Below the pieces are notes generated by a model. That model saw only the letters and a program-made list of their open reading frames with translations. It was not told the origin of the DNA and did no database searches. Shown in pieces: positions 25,126 through 33,364 of a stretch of 64,000 nucleotides of DNA. The translations under genes and the position numbers were made by a program. How positions within the stretch are numbered: position 1 is the stretch's first letter; the number at the start of each line of letters is the position of its first letter. The DNA lies in NCBI RefSeq assembly GCF_019891545.1, contig NZ_JAHDIU010000010.1, forward strand, positions 52,551-116,550, written 5' to 3'. This DNA is from Flavobacterium coralii (GTDB lineage Bacteria > Bacteroidota > Bacteroidia > Flavobacteriales > Flavobacteriaceae).

Positions 25126-25932
25126 TTATTTCAATTCTGCCGGAATTTCGCAAACCGGTATTGGGTTCATCTTGTGCTGGTTAGCACGGTTAAGCCTTTT
25201 ATAAATGTTAAATACCTCTTTTTGCCTGCCTTCAAACTGCTCCCGGGTGCTGCCTTTTTCATCTTCATGCATTGCCCATTCCAGTTCATCATAGCTTGCG
25301 CCAAGCTGGTCTTCGTCAGACCGGTCATCACCAAAAAGCCCGTCGGTAGGCTTGGCTGCCAGTATGCTTTGCGGTACGCCAATATAGCTGCCTATTGCCC
25401 GCACCTCGCTTTTCATCAGGTCGGCTATCGGGCTTATGTCAACCCCGCCATCGCCATACTTTGTATAAAAGCCTACGCCAAAATCTTCTACTTTATTGCC
25501 TGTTCCGGCAACGAGTGCCCTGTTAATACCTGCAAAGTAGTACAGCGTAGTCATACGCAGCCTTGCCCGGGTATTGGCAAGTGTCAGGTTACTAAGGTGT
25601 TCATCATCACTTTGCGGCACCACTTCGCGGAAAGCTTCAAAAACGGGCGTAAGGTTGGCTTCGGTACCCGATACATTAGGGTATTTTTCCTTCAGCATGG
25701 CAATATGCTCCTGCGCACGCTGCACGTGGCTTTGCGCCTGGTGAATCGGCATTTCCACACATAAGGTGGGCAGCCCGGTTTGTGCACAAAGCGCAGAGGT
25801 AACAGCAGAATCTATTCCGCCGGATATGCCTACAACAAAACCATTTACTTTTGCGTTAGTGGCATAGTCTTTAAGCCAGTTTACAATGTAATCGTTTACC
25901 GCTTTGGCATTAAACCCGTTAGTGGTTGTCAT
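25126..25932 (-). CDS. nadE: NAD+ synthase, ammonia-dependent
   Basis: Final step of NAD biosynthesis: amidation of nicotinic acid adenine dinucleotide with ATP. The 268 residues correspond to the short NH3-dependent form (E. coli NadE 275) without a glutaminase domain. Seen: pyrophosphatase loop G35-I-S-G-G-I-D-S-A-V, N-T-R-A-R-L-R-M, G-T-G-N-K-V-E-D, T-K-Y-G-D-G-G-V-D-I and K-P-T-D-G-L. It is divergent from gldB, the arrangement known for F. johnsoniae. Confidence 0.95.
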   Translation of the reverse strand: MTTTNGFNAKAVNDYIVNWLKDYATNAKVNGFVVGISGGIDSAVTSALCAQTGLPTLCVEMPIHQAQSHVQRAQEHIAMLKEKYPNVSGTEANLTPVFEAFREVVPQSDDEHLSNLTLANTRARLRMTTLYYFAGINRALVAGTGNKVEDFGVGFYTKYGDGGVDISPIADLMKSEVRAIGSYIGVPQSILAAKPTDGLFGDDRSDEDQLGASYDELEWAMHEDEKGSTREQFEGRQKEVFNIYKRLNRANQHKMNPIPVCEIPAELK

Positions 25933-25966
25933 AGTAACAGAATGTATTAGTAGTTAAGGTTTGGTG

Positions 25967-25974
25967 TATATTTG
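25967..25974 (+). promoter_or_regulatory. -7 promoter box of gldB-gldC
   Basis: TATATTTG, a perfect TAnnTTTG match, 75 bases before the gldB ATG; the leader is AT-rich and has no obvious structure. Confidence 0.5.
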
Positions 25975-26049
25975 CACGAAATTATTCTATAAAATTACAA
26001 AATATAAAAAGAGAGAATCTTAATAAGAATACAAAATAATATTACAAAA

Positions 26050-27012
26050 ATGAAAAATTTTGTGCTCATGCTTGGCCTGCTTACACTTATGGTTTCGTGT
26101 AAGGAAGAGGGTAAAAATGAAGAGAAAGTTGCCGAAATACCGGTTCAGGAAGTTAAGATAGCCCGCTTTGACCAAAAGTTCTTTGGCGGCAAGGCCGAAG
26201 ACCTGCCGCAGCTTAAAGCTGAATTCCCATACCTGTTCCCCAAAGACAATGAAGATGCCGTATGGATTGAAAAGATGCGCGACCCTTTTCAGCTTAAGCT
26301 CTATGAGGAAGTTCAGAAAAAGTATCCTAACACTAATAAGCTGGAAGACGGGCTGGAAAACCTCTTCAGGCATATTAAATTATATTATCCCGAATTTAAG
26401 GAGCCAAAAGTAATAACATTAGTTTCAGACGATTTGGAAACAAAGGCATTATATGCAGGCGACCTGCTCTTTATACCGCTTAGCCTTTACCTCGGTGCAG
26501 ATAACTACCTGTATGAAGGATTGCCAAAATATCAGGTAAAACAGTTTGTGCCCGAACAGATACTGCCGGATGTGGTTACATCTTTCTCTGAAGATAAGAT
26601 TGCACCACCGCAGGACAGGACTCTGCTTTCGCTTATGGTGTATTTTGGTAAAGAGCTGTACATGCAGGATGTGCTGCTGCCCGATGCTACAGATGCGGTT
26701 AAGATAGGCTACACACCCGAGAACATTGAATGGGCCAACGCTAACGAAGAAGAAATGTGGCGTTACTTTATAGAGAACAAGCTTTTGTATGATACCGACC
26801 CTAAGCTGCCGGGACGTTTTATAAACCCTGCGCCTTTCTCTAAATTTTATCTTGCGCTTGATAATGAATCTCCGGGGCGCATAGGGCGCTGGCTGGGTTG
26901 GCAGATAGTGCGATCGTATATGGAAAACAATAAAGATGTACCTTTGCAGCAAATGCTGGCAATGGATGCCAAAACACTGTTTGAGAACTCTAAATATAAA
27001 CCTAAGAAATAA
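26050..27012 (+). CDS. gldB: Gliding motility lipoprotein GldB
   Basis: A 320-residue lipoprotein: hydrophobic leader ending L-M-V-S-C with the lipobox cysteine near residue 17, followed by a charged spacer and the GldB region (A-R-F-D-Q-K-F-F, Y-L-G-A-D-N-Y-L-Y-E-G-L-P-K-Y-Q, N-E-S-P-G-R-I-G-R-W-L-G-W-Q-I-V-R-S-Y). GldB is needed for gliding in Flavobacterium; its biochemical role is not settled. The stop overlaps the gldC ATG by one base (27012), so the two are coupled. Confidence 0.95.
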   Translation: MKNFVLMLGLLTLMVSCKEEGKNEEKVAEIPVQEVKIARFDQKFFGGKAEDLPQLKAEFPYLFPKDNEDAVWIEKMRDPFQLKLYEEVQKKYPNTNKLEDGLENLFRHIKLYYPEFKEPKVITLVSDDLETKALYAGDLLFIPLSLYLGADNYLYEGLPKYQVKQFVPEQILPDVVTSFSEDKIAPPQDRTLLSLMVYFGKELYMQDVLLPDATDAVKIGYTPENIEWANANEEEMWRYFIENKLLYDTDPKLPGRFINPAPFSKFYLALDNESPGRIGRWLGWQIVRSYMENNKDVPLQQMLAMDAKTLFENSKYKPKK

Positions 27013-27356
27013 TGCCTGATAAAAACCTGCATACATCTGAAATTAACCTTACTATAGAACTTGACGAAAACCGCGTGCCGGAAAAGCTGTACTGGTCGGC
27101 GCCGGACGGTGGGGTAAATAATGAAGAGTCTAAAGCGGTAATGCTTAGCGTTTGGGATTATAAAAACCAGGAGAGCATGCGCATAGACCTTTGGACAAAA
27201 GATATGCCCGTAGATGAAATGAAAACTTTTTTTCATCAAACCCTTGTTTCTATGGCCGACACATTTGAGCGCGCCACAGGCGATAAGAAAATGACCGACA
27301 CGATGAAAGATTTCTGTGATTACTTTGCGGAAAAGCTGGAATTAAAAAAGGATTAA
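27012..27356 (+). CDS. gldC: Gliding motility protein GldC
   Basis: A 114-residue soluble protein matching GldC: T-S-E-I-N-L-T-I-E-L-D-E-N-R-V-P-E near the N-terminus and W-T-K-D-M-P-V-D-E-M-K in the middle. In Flavobacterium it accompanies GldB and is thought to assist it. Directly followed by an intrinsic terminator at 27364-27384. Confidence 0.94.
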   Translation: MPDKNLHTSEINLTIELDENRVPEKLYWSAPDGGVNNEESKAVMLSVWDYKNQESMRIDLWTKDMPVDEMKTFFHQTLVSMADTFERATGDKKMTDTMKDFCDYFAEKLELKKD

Positions 27357-27363
27357 TATAAAC

Positions 27364-27384
27364 GCGGCTCAGGCCGCTTTTTTT
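27364..27384 (+). terminator. Intrinsic terminator after gldC, abutting the next start codon
   Basis: A 5-bp G+C stem GCGGC/GCCGC with loop TCAG is followed by seven T (27378-27384). The ATG of the acetyltransferase gene is the very next base. Confidence 0.75.
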
Positions 27385-27852
27385 ATGGAAATAAAATTAA
27401 AACTTTTTAAAGCGGAAGATGCCCCTGCTATAGTAGCGCTTTTCAGGAGTACAGTGCGTATAATTAATGCACAGCATTATAATGAGGCACAGATAAAAGC
27501 GTGGGCACCGGATGTTATTTATGAAGATAAATGGGCAGAGAAACTACTGAAAAGCCATACAGTTGTTGCATGGCATAATGATACCCTGTGCGGCTTTGGC
27601 GATATTGATGCCACGGGCTATTTAGACCATCTGTTTGTGCATAAAGATTATCAGGGCTGTGGCGTGGCAACATTAATAGAGAAAGAAATTGAGAAGCATG
27701 CACGCATTCAGGGGCACAATGTCATCACAGTTGCCGCTTCCATAACGGCAAAGCCATTCTTTCTAAAAAAAGGATACAATGTGGTACGGGAGCAGCAAGT
27801 AACTTTTAACGGGCAGCAGTTTACTAACTTTTTTATGGAAAAGGTATTGTAA
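27385..27852 (+). CDS. GNAT family N-acetyltransferase
   Basis: A 155-residue acetyltransferase. The opening (L-F-K-A-E-D-A-P-A-I-V-A-L-F-R) and the acetyl-CoA-binding segment (Y-L-D-H-L-F-V-H-K-D-Y-Q-G-C-G-V-A-T-L-I) are typical of the YafP/ElaA-like GNAT subgroup. Substrate unknown. The start codon is immediately after the U-run of the gldC terminator, so either read-through or a promoter inside gldC must supply its transcript. Confidence 0.88.
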   Translation: MEIKLKLFKAEDAPAIVALFRSTVRIINAQHYNEAQIKAWAPDVIYEDKWAEKLLKSHTVVAWHNDTLCGFGDIDATGYLDHLFVHKDYQGCGVATLIEKEIEKHARIQGHNVITVAASITAKPFFLKKGYNVVREQQVTFNGQQFTNFFMEKVL

Positions 27853-27855
27853 GCA

Positions 27856-28473
27856 TTATGCGCCCTGACGGTTAAATATCTCCTTGTTTATTTCACCAAT
27901 ATATTCCAGCAATGCTTCGCGCCCTACAGATTTTGATGATGAGGTAACAAAATATTTCGGCATCTCTTCCCAATCGCCTGTAAGCAATTTTTCGCGGTAA
28001 GCGGCAATGTTTTCTTCAGCCTTTTTTTCAGTGATCTTGTCAGCTTTGGTAAACACTATGCAAAACGGCACCTGTGCCTCCCCAAGGTAGTTGATAAACT
28101 CAAGGTCAATTTTTTGTGCCTCATGCCTGATGTCAATCAGTACGAAAGCACAAACAAGCTGTTCGCGTTTCTCAAAATACTCGGTAATAAATTTCTGAAA
28201 CTTTTCTTTGGTTGTTTTAGATACCTTGGCATAACCATACCCCGGTAAATCTACAAGGTACCAGTTGCTGTTTATCTTAAAGTGGTTTATAAGCTGGGTT
28301 TTGCCGGGTCTTGCAGAAGTCTTTGCCAGGTTCTTATTATTGGTAAGCATGTTGATGAGTGATGACTTGCCCACATTACTCCGGCCTATAAAGGCATATT
28401 CCGGCAGGTTGTCCTTAGGGCATTTCTTTACATCAGAATTGCTTATAATAAATTCGGCGGTATTGATTTTCAT
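27856..28473 (-). CDS. engB: Ribosome biogenesis GTPase EngB (YihA/YsxC)
   Basis: A 205-residue TRAFAC GTPase needed for large-subunit assembly. G1 loop G30-R-S-N-V-G-K-S37, G2 T in [10 protein letters not shown]3 D75-L-P-G-Y-G, G4 T142-K-A-D145, G5 T-S-S-S-K. Converges on the acetyltransferase gene with 3 bases between stops. Confidence 0.95.
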   Translation of the reverse strand: MKINTAEFIISNSDVKKCPKDNLPEYAFIGRSNVGKSSLINMLTNNKNLAKTSARPGKTQLINHFKINSNWYLVDLPGYGYAKVSKTTKEKFQKFITEYFEKREQLVCAFVLIDIRHEAQKIDLEFINYLGEAQVPFCIVFTKADKITEKKAEENIAAYREKLLTGDWEEMPKYFVTSSSKSVGREALLEYIGEINKEIFNRQGA

Positions 28474-28512
28474 AATAGTACTTTTTTATGAAAATGCTGC
28501 CTAAGCAAAAGG

Positions 28513-29274
28513 CTACAAATTCATTTTCTTCAGCCACTCGTGCATCAGGCGGTTAAACTCGTCCGGGTGCTCCATCATGGCGGCGTGCCCGCATTTATCT
28601 ATCCAGTACAGGCTGGAGTTCGGCAGCAGCTTATGGAATTCCTCTGCTACATCGGGCGGGGTTACAGTATCGTTCTTGCCCCATATAATGCAGGTTGGTA
28701 CGTGCATTTTGGGCAGGTCTTTAGCCATGTTGTGCCTTATAGCGCTTTTGGCTATGGTAAGCGTTTTTATCAGCTTTAGCCTGTCGTTGGCTACGGCATA
28801 TACTTCATCTACAATTTCTTTGGTGGCAACGGCAGGGTCATAAAACACATCGCCCGCTTTCTTCTGAATATATTCATAGTCGCCACGGCGCGGATAGCTG
28901 TCGCCCATTGCGCTTTCATAAAGCCCCGAGCTGCCGGTAATAATAAGCCCAAGCATCTTTTCAGGATACATCTTGGTGTGGTACAGCGCAATGTGCCCAC
29001 CCAATGAATTACCAAGTAAAATAACCCTGTCAAAGCCCTTGTAGGTAATAAAGTCTTTTACCCATTTGGCAAAAGCCTTAACATTGGTTTTCAAAATGCT
29101 TTGGGTGTATATAGGCAGTTCCGGTATTATAACTTTATATCCATGTTTCGGGAAATACTCGGCAACACCGTCAAAATTGCTTAATCCGCCCATAAGGCCG
29201 TGAAGTATGATAACAGGCGTACCCTCACCAGCTTCAAAATAGCTGTATTTACCCTCTGTATTAGTGCTTTGCAT
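28513..29274 (-). CDS. Alpha/beta hydrolase
   Basis: A 253-residue hydrolase of the MhpC/BioH-like group. Oxyanion-hole H25-G, nucleophile elbow G-N-S90-L-G-G-H, and a C-terminal catalytic His in K-C-G-H-A-A-M-M-E-H-P. No signal peptide, so cytoplasmic. Substrate unknown. Upstream of engB on the same strand (39 bases apart) with its own TATATTTG box at 29303-29310. Confidence 0.9.
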   Translation of the reverse strand: MQSTNTEGKYSYFEAGEGTPVIILHGLMGGLSNFDGVAEYFPKHGYKVIIPELPIYTQSILKTNVKAFAKWVKDFITYKGFDRVILLGNSLGGHIALYHTKMYPEKMLGLIITGSSGLYESAMGDSYPRRGDYEYIQKKAGDVFYDPAVATKEIVDEVYAVANDRLKLIKTLTIAKSAIRHNMAKDLPKMHVPTCIIWGKNDTVTPPDVAEEFHKLLPNSSLYWIDKCGHAAMMEHPDEFNRLMHEWLKKMNL

Positions 29275-29302
29275 GTTTTATTCTCAACTGTATCAGGTAT
29301 CG

Positions 29303-29310
29303 CAAATATA
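29303..29310 (-). promoter_or_regulatory. -7 promoter box of the alpha/beta hydrolase
   Basis: The minus strand reads TATATTTG, matching TAnnTTTG, 28 bases before the ATG at 29274. Confidence 0.5.
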
Positions 29311-29564
29311 TGATTTTAATGTTTATACAGCCTTTTTTTATATGCCTGCATTATTTTTTGAGATAGTTAAATCATAACAAACTGTATATCATTAATTTAT
29401 ATGTAATAATAGTTCGTAGTATAAAAATCTCCCACTTTTTTAAAATTCTGCAAAAGAAGCGTTAAATAATGCTAAAATTTTACGGGTTTTATGCATGTGG
29501 CGCGCTAACTCAAAATATATTCTAACAGATGAATAGCAGCGGGTTAAGCTATCGAAAAGCTTAA

Positions 29565-29622
29565 GTGGGAAAGCAGTGGTAAAACTTATTAACAATGTGG
29601 TAGAAAGTGGTAGGAAGTGGTA
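29565..29622 (+). promoter_or_regulatory. MraZ-box array upstream of mraZ
   Basis: Three GTGGTA direct repeats at 29597-29602, 29607-29612 and 29617-29622 have an exact 10-base period, the geometry of known MraZ binding sites (TGGG-type repeats with a 10-base period in E. coli). A further pair, GTGGGA at 29565 and GTGGTA at 29576, lies 21 bases upstream. The trio covers the region where the -33 element of the mraZ promoter would lie, so MraZ probably represses its own cluster. The pattern is seen; binding is inferred. Confidence 0.8.
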
Positions 29623-29631
29623 AATAATGTA

Positions 29632-29639
29632 TATATTTG
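29632..29639 (+). promoter_or_regulatory. -7 promoter box of the dcw cluster
   Basis: TATATTTG, a perfect TAnnTTTG match, 28 bases before the TTG start of mraZ and 9 bases after the last MraZ-like repeat. No TTG is present at the -33 spacing; the MraZ-like boxes occupy that position. Confidence 0.65.
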
Positions 29640-29666
29640 CTTTAAAATGGAGTAAATCGTAACTGC

Positions 29667-30137
29667 TTGAATACCATTATAGGAACATATGAATGTAAGG
29701 TAGATGCAAAGGGTAGGCTGATGATGCCTGCGCCTTTAAAGAAGCAGCTTGCGGTTGGCATAGATGATGGTTTTGTGCTTAAACGCTCAGTTTTTCAGCC
29801 TTGTTTGGAGTTGTACCCGATGGCAGAGTGGGAAAAGATGATGCAGAAAATTAATAAGCTGAACCGTTTTGTAAAAAAGAATAACGATTTCATCAGGCGT
29901 TTTACCGCCGGTGTAAAAATAGTTGAGGTAGATGCTGCCGGAAGGCTGCTGATACCAAAAGACCTGGTAGTGTTTGCCGGGATAGATAAAGATATTGTAC
30001 TGTCTTCGGCGGTAAATATTGTAGAGATTTGGGATAAAGACAGGTATGAGCAGTCGATTGACGACTCAGCGGTAGATTTTGCCGACCTGGCTGAAGACGT
30101 AATGGGAAATTTAAATGATGATGACGGAATATCATAA
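29667..30137 (+). CDS. mraZ: Division/cell wall cluster regulator MraZ
   Basis: A 156-residue AbrB-like DNA-binding protein with two SpoVT-AbrB repeats: G-T-Y-E-C-K-V-D-A-K-G-R-L-M-M-P near the N-terminus and V-E-V-D-A-A-G-R-L-L-I-P in the second half. It regulates the dcw cluster through repeats upstream of its own gene, which are present here. The start is TTG at 29667: the family's N-terminus is N-T-I-I-G-T-Y and no in-frame ATG lies upstream. The last 23 bases overlap rsmH. Confidence 0.93.
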   Translation: MNTIIGTYECKVDAKGRLMMPAPLKKQLAVGIDDGFVLKRSVFQPCLELYPMAEWEKMMQKINKLNRFVKKNNDFIRRFTAGVKIVEVDAAGRLLIPKDLVVFAGIDKDIVLSSAVNIVEIWDKDRYEQSIDDSAVDFADLAEDVMGNLNDDDGIS

Positions 30138-31023
30138 CCCTGTATTGCTAAAGGAAACAGTTGACGGGCTGGCGGTAAAGCCGGACGGGGTTTATGTGGA
30201 TGTAACTTTTGGCGGCGGGGGGCACTCGCGTGAAATACTGAGCAGGCTCGGGCCAAACGGAAAGCTCTTTGCTTTTGACCAGGATGAGGATGCGCAGGCA
30301 AATGCACTGGATGACAGTCGTTTTATGCTGATTCCGGAAAACTTCAGGTTTATAAAAAGGTACCTGCGTTTTTATGGAATTAAAGAAGTAGATGGCATAT
30401 TGGGTGACCTGGGTGTTTCATCGCATCAGTTTGATGTGGCAGAGCGTGGTTTTTCTACCCGTTTTGATGCCGAGCTGGATATGCGCATGAGCAAAAAGAA
30501 CGAACTGAACGCCGGCAGGGTAATAAACGAATATGACGAGCAGCATCTTAAAAAAATGTTCTTTGAGTATGGCGAGCTTAAAAATGCAGCAGGGCTTGCG
30601 GCAGCCATAGTGGCGGCAAGGCAGGAAAAGCCTATTCGCAACTCAGAGGAGCTAAAGCAGGCATTGGGCAGGTTTTTGCCGCCGCACCGCAGCAATAAAA
30701 TACTCGCACAGATATACCAGGCTATACGCATAGAAGTGAACCAGGAAATAGAGGTGCTTAAAGAGTTTCTGCTGCAAACGGAGGAACTGCTTAAGCCGGG
30801 TGGCAGGCTAAGTGTTATATCCTACCACTCGCTCGAAGACAGGCTTGTAAAGCGCTTTATGCGCAACGGCATGTTTGAAGGGGAGCCGGAGCGCGATATG
30901 TACGGCAATTTTGAAGTGCCGTTCAAAATCATAGAAAAGCTTATTGTTCCGGGTGAAGAAGAGATTGCAGTAAATAACAGGGCGCGCAGTGCAAAACTGC
31001 GGGTCGCTGAAAAAAATAAATAG
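30115..31023 (+). CDS. rsmH: 16S rRNA (cytosine1402-N4)-methyltransferase
   Basis: Methylates C1402 of 16S rRNA. 302 residues with Y-H-N-P-V-L-L-K-E-T, SAM-binding F-G-G-G-G-H-S, F-D-Q-D-E-D-A, G-I-L-G-D-L-G-V-S-S-H-Q-F-D, R-G-F-S, and near the end S-Y-H-S-L-E-D-R-L-V-K-R and R-S-A-K-L-R. Three consecutive ATG codons begin at 30115; the third (30121) fits the family best. Overlaps mraZ by 23 bases. Confidence 0.95.
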   Translation: MMMTEYHNPVLLKETVDGLAVKPDGVYVDVTFGGGGHSREILSRLGPNGKLFAFDQDEDAQANALDDSRFMLIPENFRFIKRYLRFYGIKEVDGILGDLGVSSHQFDVAERGFSTRFDAELDMRMSKKNELNAGRVINEYDEQHLKKMFFEYGELKNAAGLAAAIVAARQEKPIRNSEELKQALGRFLPPHRSNKILAQIYQAIRIEVNQEIEVLKEFLLQTEELLKPGGRLSVISYHSLEDRLVKRFMRNGMFEGEPERDMYGNFEVPFKIIEKLIVPGEEEIAVNNRARSAKLRVAEKNK

Positions 31024-31025
31024 CT

Positions 31026-31373
31026 ATGAAAGGCGGCGTTTACAGTTTACTGAAAGCAAAATACCTGGTAGAGGAAGGCTCAATGAAAAACTGGGGCTTT
31101 ATCATCTTTTTGGTTGCCATAGCCATGCTGATGATAGCCAATGCCCATAACTATGAACAAAAGGTGTACCGCATCAAGGCACTTGAAGAAGAGGTAAAGG
31201 TGCTCCGTTCTGAGTTTGTGGACAGGCGTTCGCAGCTTATGGAGCTTAAAATGGAATCGACAGTGGCGCGCAAAATGGAAGAGAGGGAGATATTCCCATC
31301 ATCTGTTCCGCCAAAAAAGATAAAAGTAGTAAAGACAAAAGAAAAAAGCTGGTTTGAAAAGATATGGGAGTAG
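31026..31373 (+). CDS. ftsL: FtsL-like divisome protein
   Basis: A 115-residue bitopic protein at the ftsL position between rsmH and ftsI: a short cytoplasmic part, one membrane helix (about residues 22-40, W-G-F-I-I-F-L-V-A-I-A-M-L-M-I-A), then a heptad-like region (Y-R-I-K-A-L-E-E-E-V-K-V-L) typical of FtsL's periplasmic coiled coil. Sequence identity in this family is low; the call rests on topology and position. Overlaps ftsI by 10 bases. Confidence 0.75.
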   Translation: MKGGVYSLLKAKYLVEEGSMKNWGFIIFLVAIAMLMIANAHNYEQKVYRIKALEEEVKVLRSEFVDRRSQLMELKMESTVARKMEEREIFPSSVPPKKIKVVKTKEKSWFEKIWE

Positions 31374-33364
31374 AGGATAAGAAAATATCTTACAGGATCT
31401 ACCTTGTGGCCTTCGCAATTTTTGTGATGGCCATACTCATTGTGGTTAAGCTCACCAACATACAGTGGGTAGAGGGCGACTATTACCGCAAACTGGCTGA
31501 AGAGCGCACCGTGCGCAACTTTACCATTCCTGCCAACAGGGGTAATGTTTACAGTAGCGATGGCAGCCTTCTGGCGACTTCAATTCCGCATTATACAGTA
31601 AGGTTTGACGCACTGGCGCCTAAAAAAGAAGACTTTGATAAGTATTTAGAGCCGCTGGCTGATTCGCTTTCTGTTATGCTTGGTAAGCCATCTTCTTACT
31701 ATTATAACGAGATGCGAAAGGCACGTGCCAATAAGAACAGGTATATGTTTATAACAAAAGGGCTAACCTATACCGAATATGTTCGCATTAAGAACTTCCC
31801 GTTGTTTTCGCTTGGGGCGTTTAAGGGTGGTATTATCACCGAACAAAAAACCGTTAGGGAGCATCCGATTGGTAAAATTGCCGAACGTACCATTGGTTAT
31901 GAAAGGCTTAGCCACAGCGGCGAAAATCTTGAAGTGGGCATAGAAGGCGCTTTTGCACAATACCTTAACGGAAAAGACGGCAGGCGCATGATGCAGAAAA
32001 TTGCAAAGAACCAGTGGAAGCCTATAAATGATAATAATGAAGTTGAGCCGGTTGACGGCTGTGACATAGTATCTACAATAGATGTTTATATACAGGATAT
32101 TGCGCACCACGCATTACTGAAACAGTTACAGTATTATGAAGCCGACCACGGCTGTGTGGTGGTTATGGAAACCAAAACGGGTTATGTAAGGGCAATATCT
32201 AACCTTGGGCGTGCTAAAGACAGCACCTATTATGAGACGGTAAACTATGCAGTTGCAGAGTCTCAGGAGCCGGGTTCTACCTTTAAGCTGGCAGGGCTTA
32301 TGGCGCTGCTGGAAGACAAAAAAGTAGATACCAGCGAGGTATATGACTCTAAAGGAGGAGAGATAACCTATTTCAGGAGAAAGGTGCGTGACTCGCATAA
32401 GGGCGGGTACGGCAAAATATCCCTGGCAAGGGGATTTGAAGTATCGTCAAACACCGTTTTAGTGCAGGCGGTATATGACAGCTATAAAGATGATCCACGT
32501 GCTTTTGTAAAGCACATAGATGATTTCGGGCTTAGTAAGCCGCTTGGTGTTTCTATCATAGGCGAAGGCAAGCCAAAAATACCGCATCCTGATGATGCCA
32601 ACTGGTCTAAACTGTCATTGCCCTGGATGGGTTTTGGCTACGGGCTGTCTTTAACACCGTTGCAAACACTGGCATTTTATAATGCAGTTGCCAATAACGG
32701 CGAAATGGTAAGGCCACTTTTTGTACAGGAAATAAGGGAGTGGAACAAAACCATAAAGCGCTTTGACAAGCAGGTAATAAAAGACAGGATAGCCTCTCAG
32801 GAAACTATTGATAAGGTAAAGGCGGTAATGGAGAATGTTGTTAAGCGCGGAACCGGTTCCAAGCTGTACTCGCCTAATTTTTCTATGGCAGGCAAAACAG
32901 GTACGGCACAGGTAAACTATGGTGGCGGTAAAGGGGATAATATGTATTACTCTTCGTCCTTTGTTGGCTATTTCCCGGCAGATAATCCGCAGTATTCGTG
33001 CATAGTGGTGATACATAAGCCGAGTACACGAAAAGGTTATTATGGTGCAGATGTTTCCGGTCCGGTATTTAAGCGCATAGCGCAAAAAATATTTACCGAT
33101 GTGCCAAGCACCAACCATATAAAGAAACTGGACGAAAAAATAAACACACAGGAAAAACTATACGCCTCTTATTACAAAAAAGCACAGGATGTAAAAGATG
33201 TTGTGCCCAACCTTATAGGCATGAGCGGCATGGATGCCGTTGCCCTCTTAGGCAACATGGGACTTAAAGTGCAGGTGCATGGCATCGGCAAAGTAAAAAA
33301 GCAATCGGTTAAGCCGGGCGAATCAGTTAAAAAGAATCAGCAAATAGTACTCGAATTATCGTGA
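31364..33364 (+). CDS. ftsI: Septal peptidoglycan transpeptidase (PBP3) with PASTA domain
   Basis: Class B penicillin-binding protein that cross-links septal peptidoglycan. 666 residues: N-terminal membrane anchor (about 12-30), dimerisation domain with P-A-N-R-G-N-V-Y-S-S-D-G, transpeptidase domain with S305-T-F-K308, S361-S-N363 and K511-T-G-T, and a C-terminal PASTA domain from about residue 600 (V-V-P-N-L-I-G-M). PASTA on FtsI is usual in Bacteroidota. The stop shares its last base with the ATG of murE. Confidence 0.95.
   Translation: MGVEDKKISYRIYLVAFAIFVMAILIVVKLTNIQWVEGDYYRKLAEERTVRNFTIPANRGNVYSSDGSLLATSIPHYTVRFDALAPKKEDFDKYLEPLADSLSVMLGKPSSYYYNEMRKARANKNRYMFITKGLTYTEYVRIKNFPLFSLGAFKGGIITEQKTVREHPIGKIAERTIGYERLSHSGENLEVGIEGAFAQYLNGKDGRRMMQKIAKNQWKPINDNNEVEPVDGCDIVSTIDVYIQDIAHHALLKQLQYYEADHGCVVVMETKTGYVRAISNLGRAKDSTYYETVNYAVAESQEPGSTFKLAGLMALLEDKKVDTSEVYDSKGGEITYFRRKVRDSHKGGYGKISLARGFEVSSNTVLVQAVYDSYKDDPRAFVKHIDDFGLSKPLGVSIIGEGKPKIPHPDDANWSKLSLPWMGFGYGLSLTPLQTLAFYNAVANNGEMVRPLFVQEIREWNKTIKRFDKQVIKDRIASQETIDKVKAVMENVVKRGTGSKLYSPNFSMAGKTGTAQVNYGGGKGDNMYYSSSFVGYFPADNPQYSCIVVIHKPSTRKGYYGADVSGPVFKRIAQKIFTDVPSTNHIKKLDEKINTQEKLYASYYKKAQDVKDVVPNLIGMSGMDAVALLGNMGLKVQVHGIGKVKKQSVKPGESVKKNQQIVLELS

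Larger units (their letters stand above)
29275..29666. other. Intergenic region upstream of the dcw cluster
   Basis: AT-rich, no convincing ORF. It holds the minus-strand promoter of the hydrolase (29303-29310), MraZ-like boxes (29565-29622) and the plus-strand -7 box (29632-29639). A single reverse-orientation GTGGGA occurs at 29430-29435. Nothing else was seen. Confidence 0.7.

Noticed and set aside
29597-29622. Three short direct repeats as a possible CRISPR or integron array
   Set aside because: Units are 6 bases with 4-base spacers, position and phasing match MraZ boxes, and no cas genes are present.
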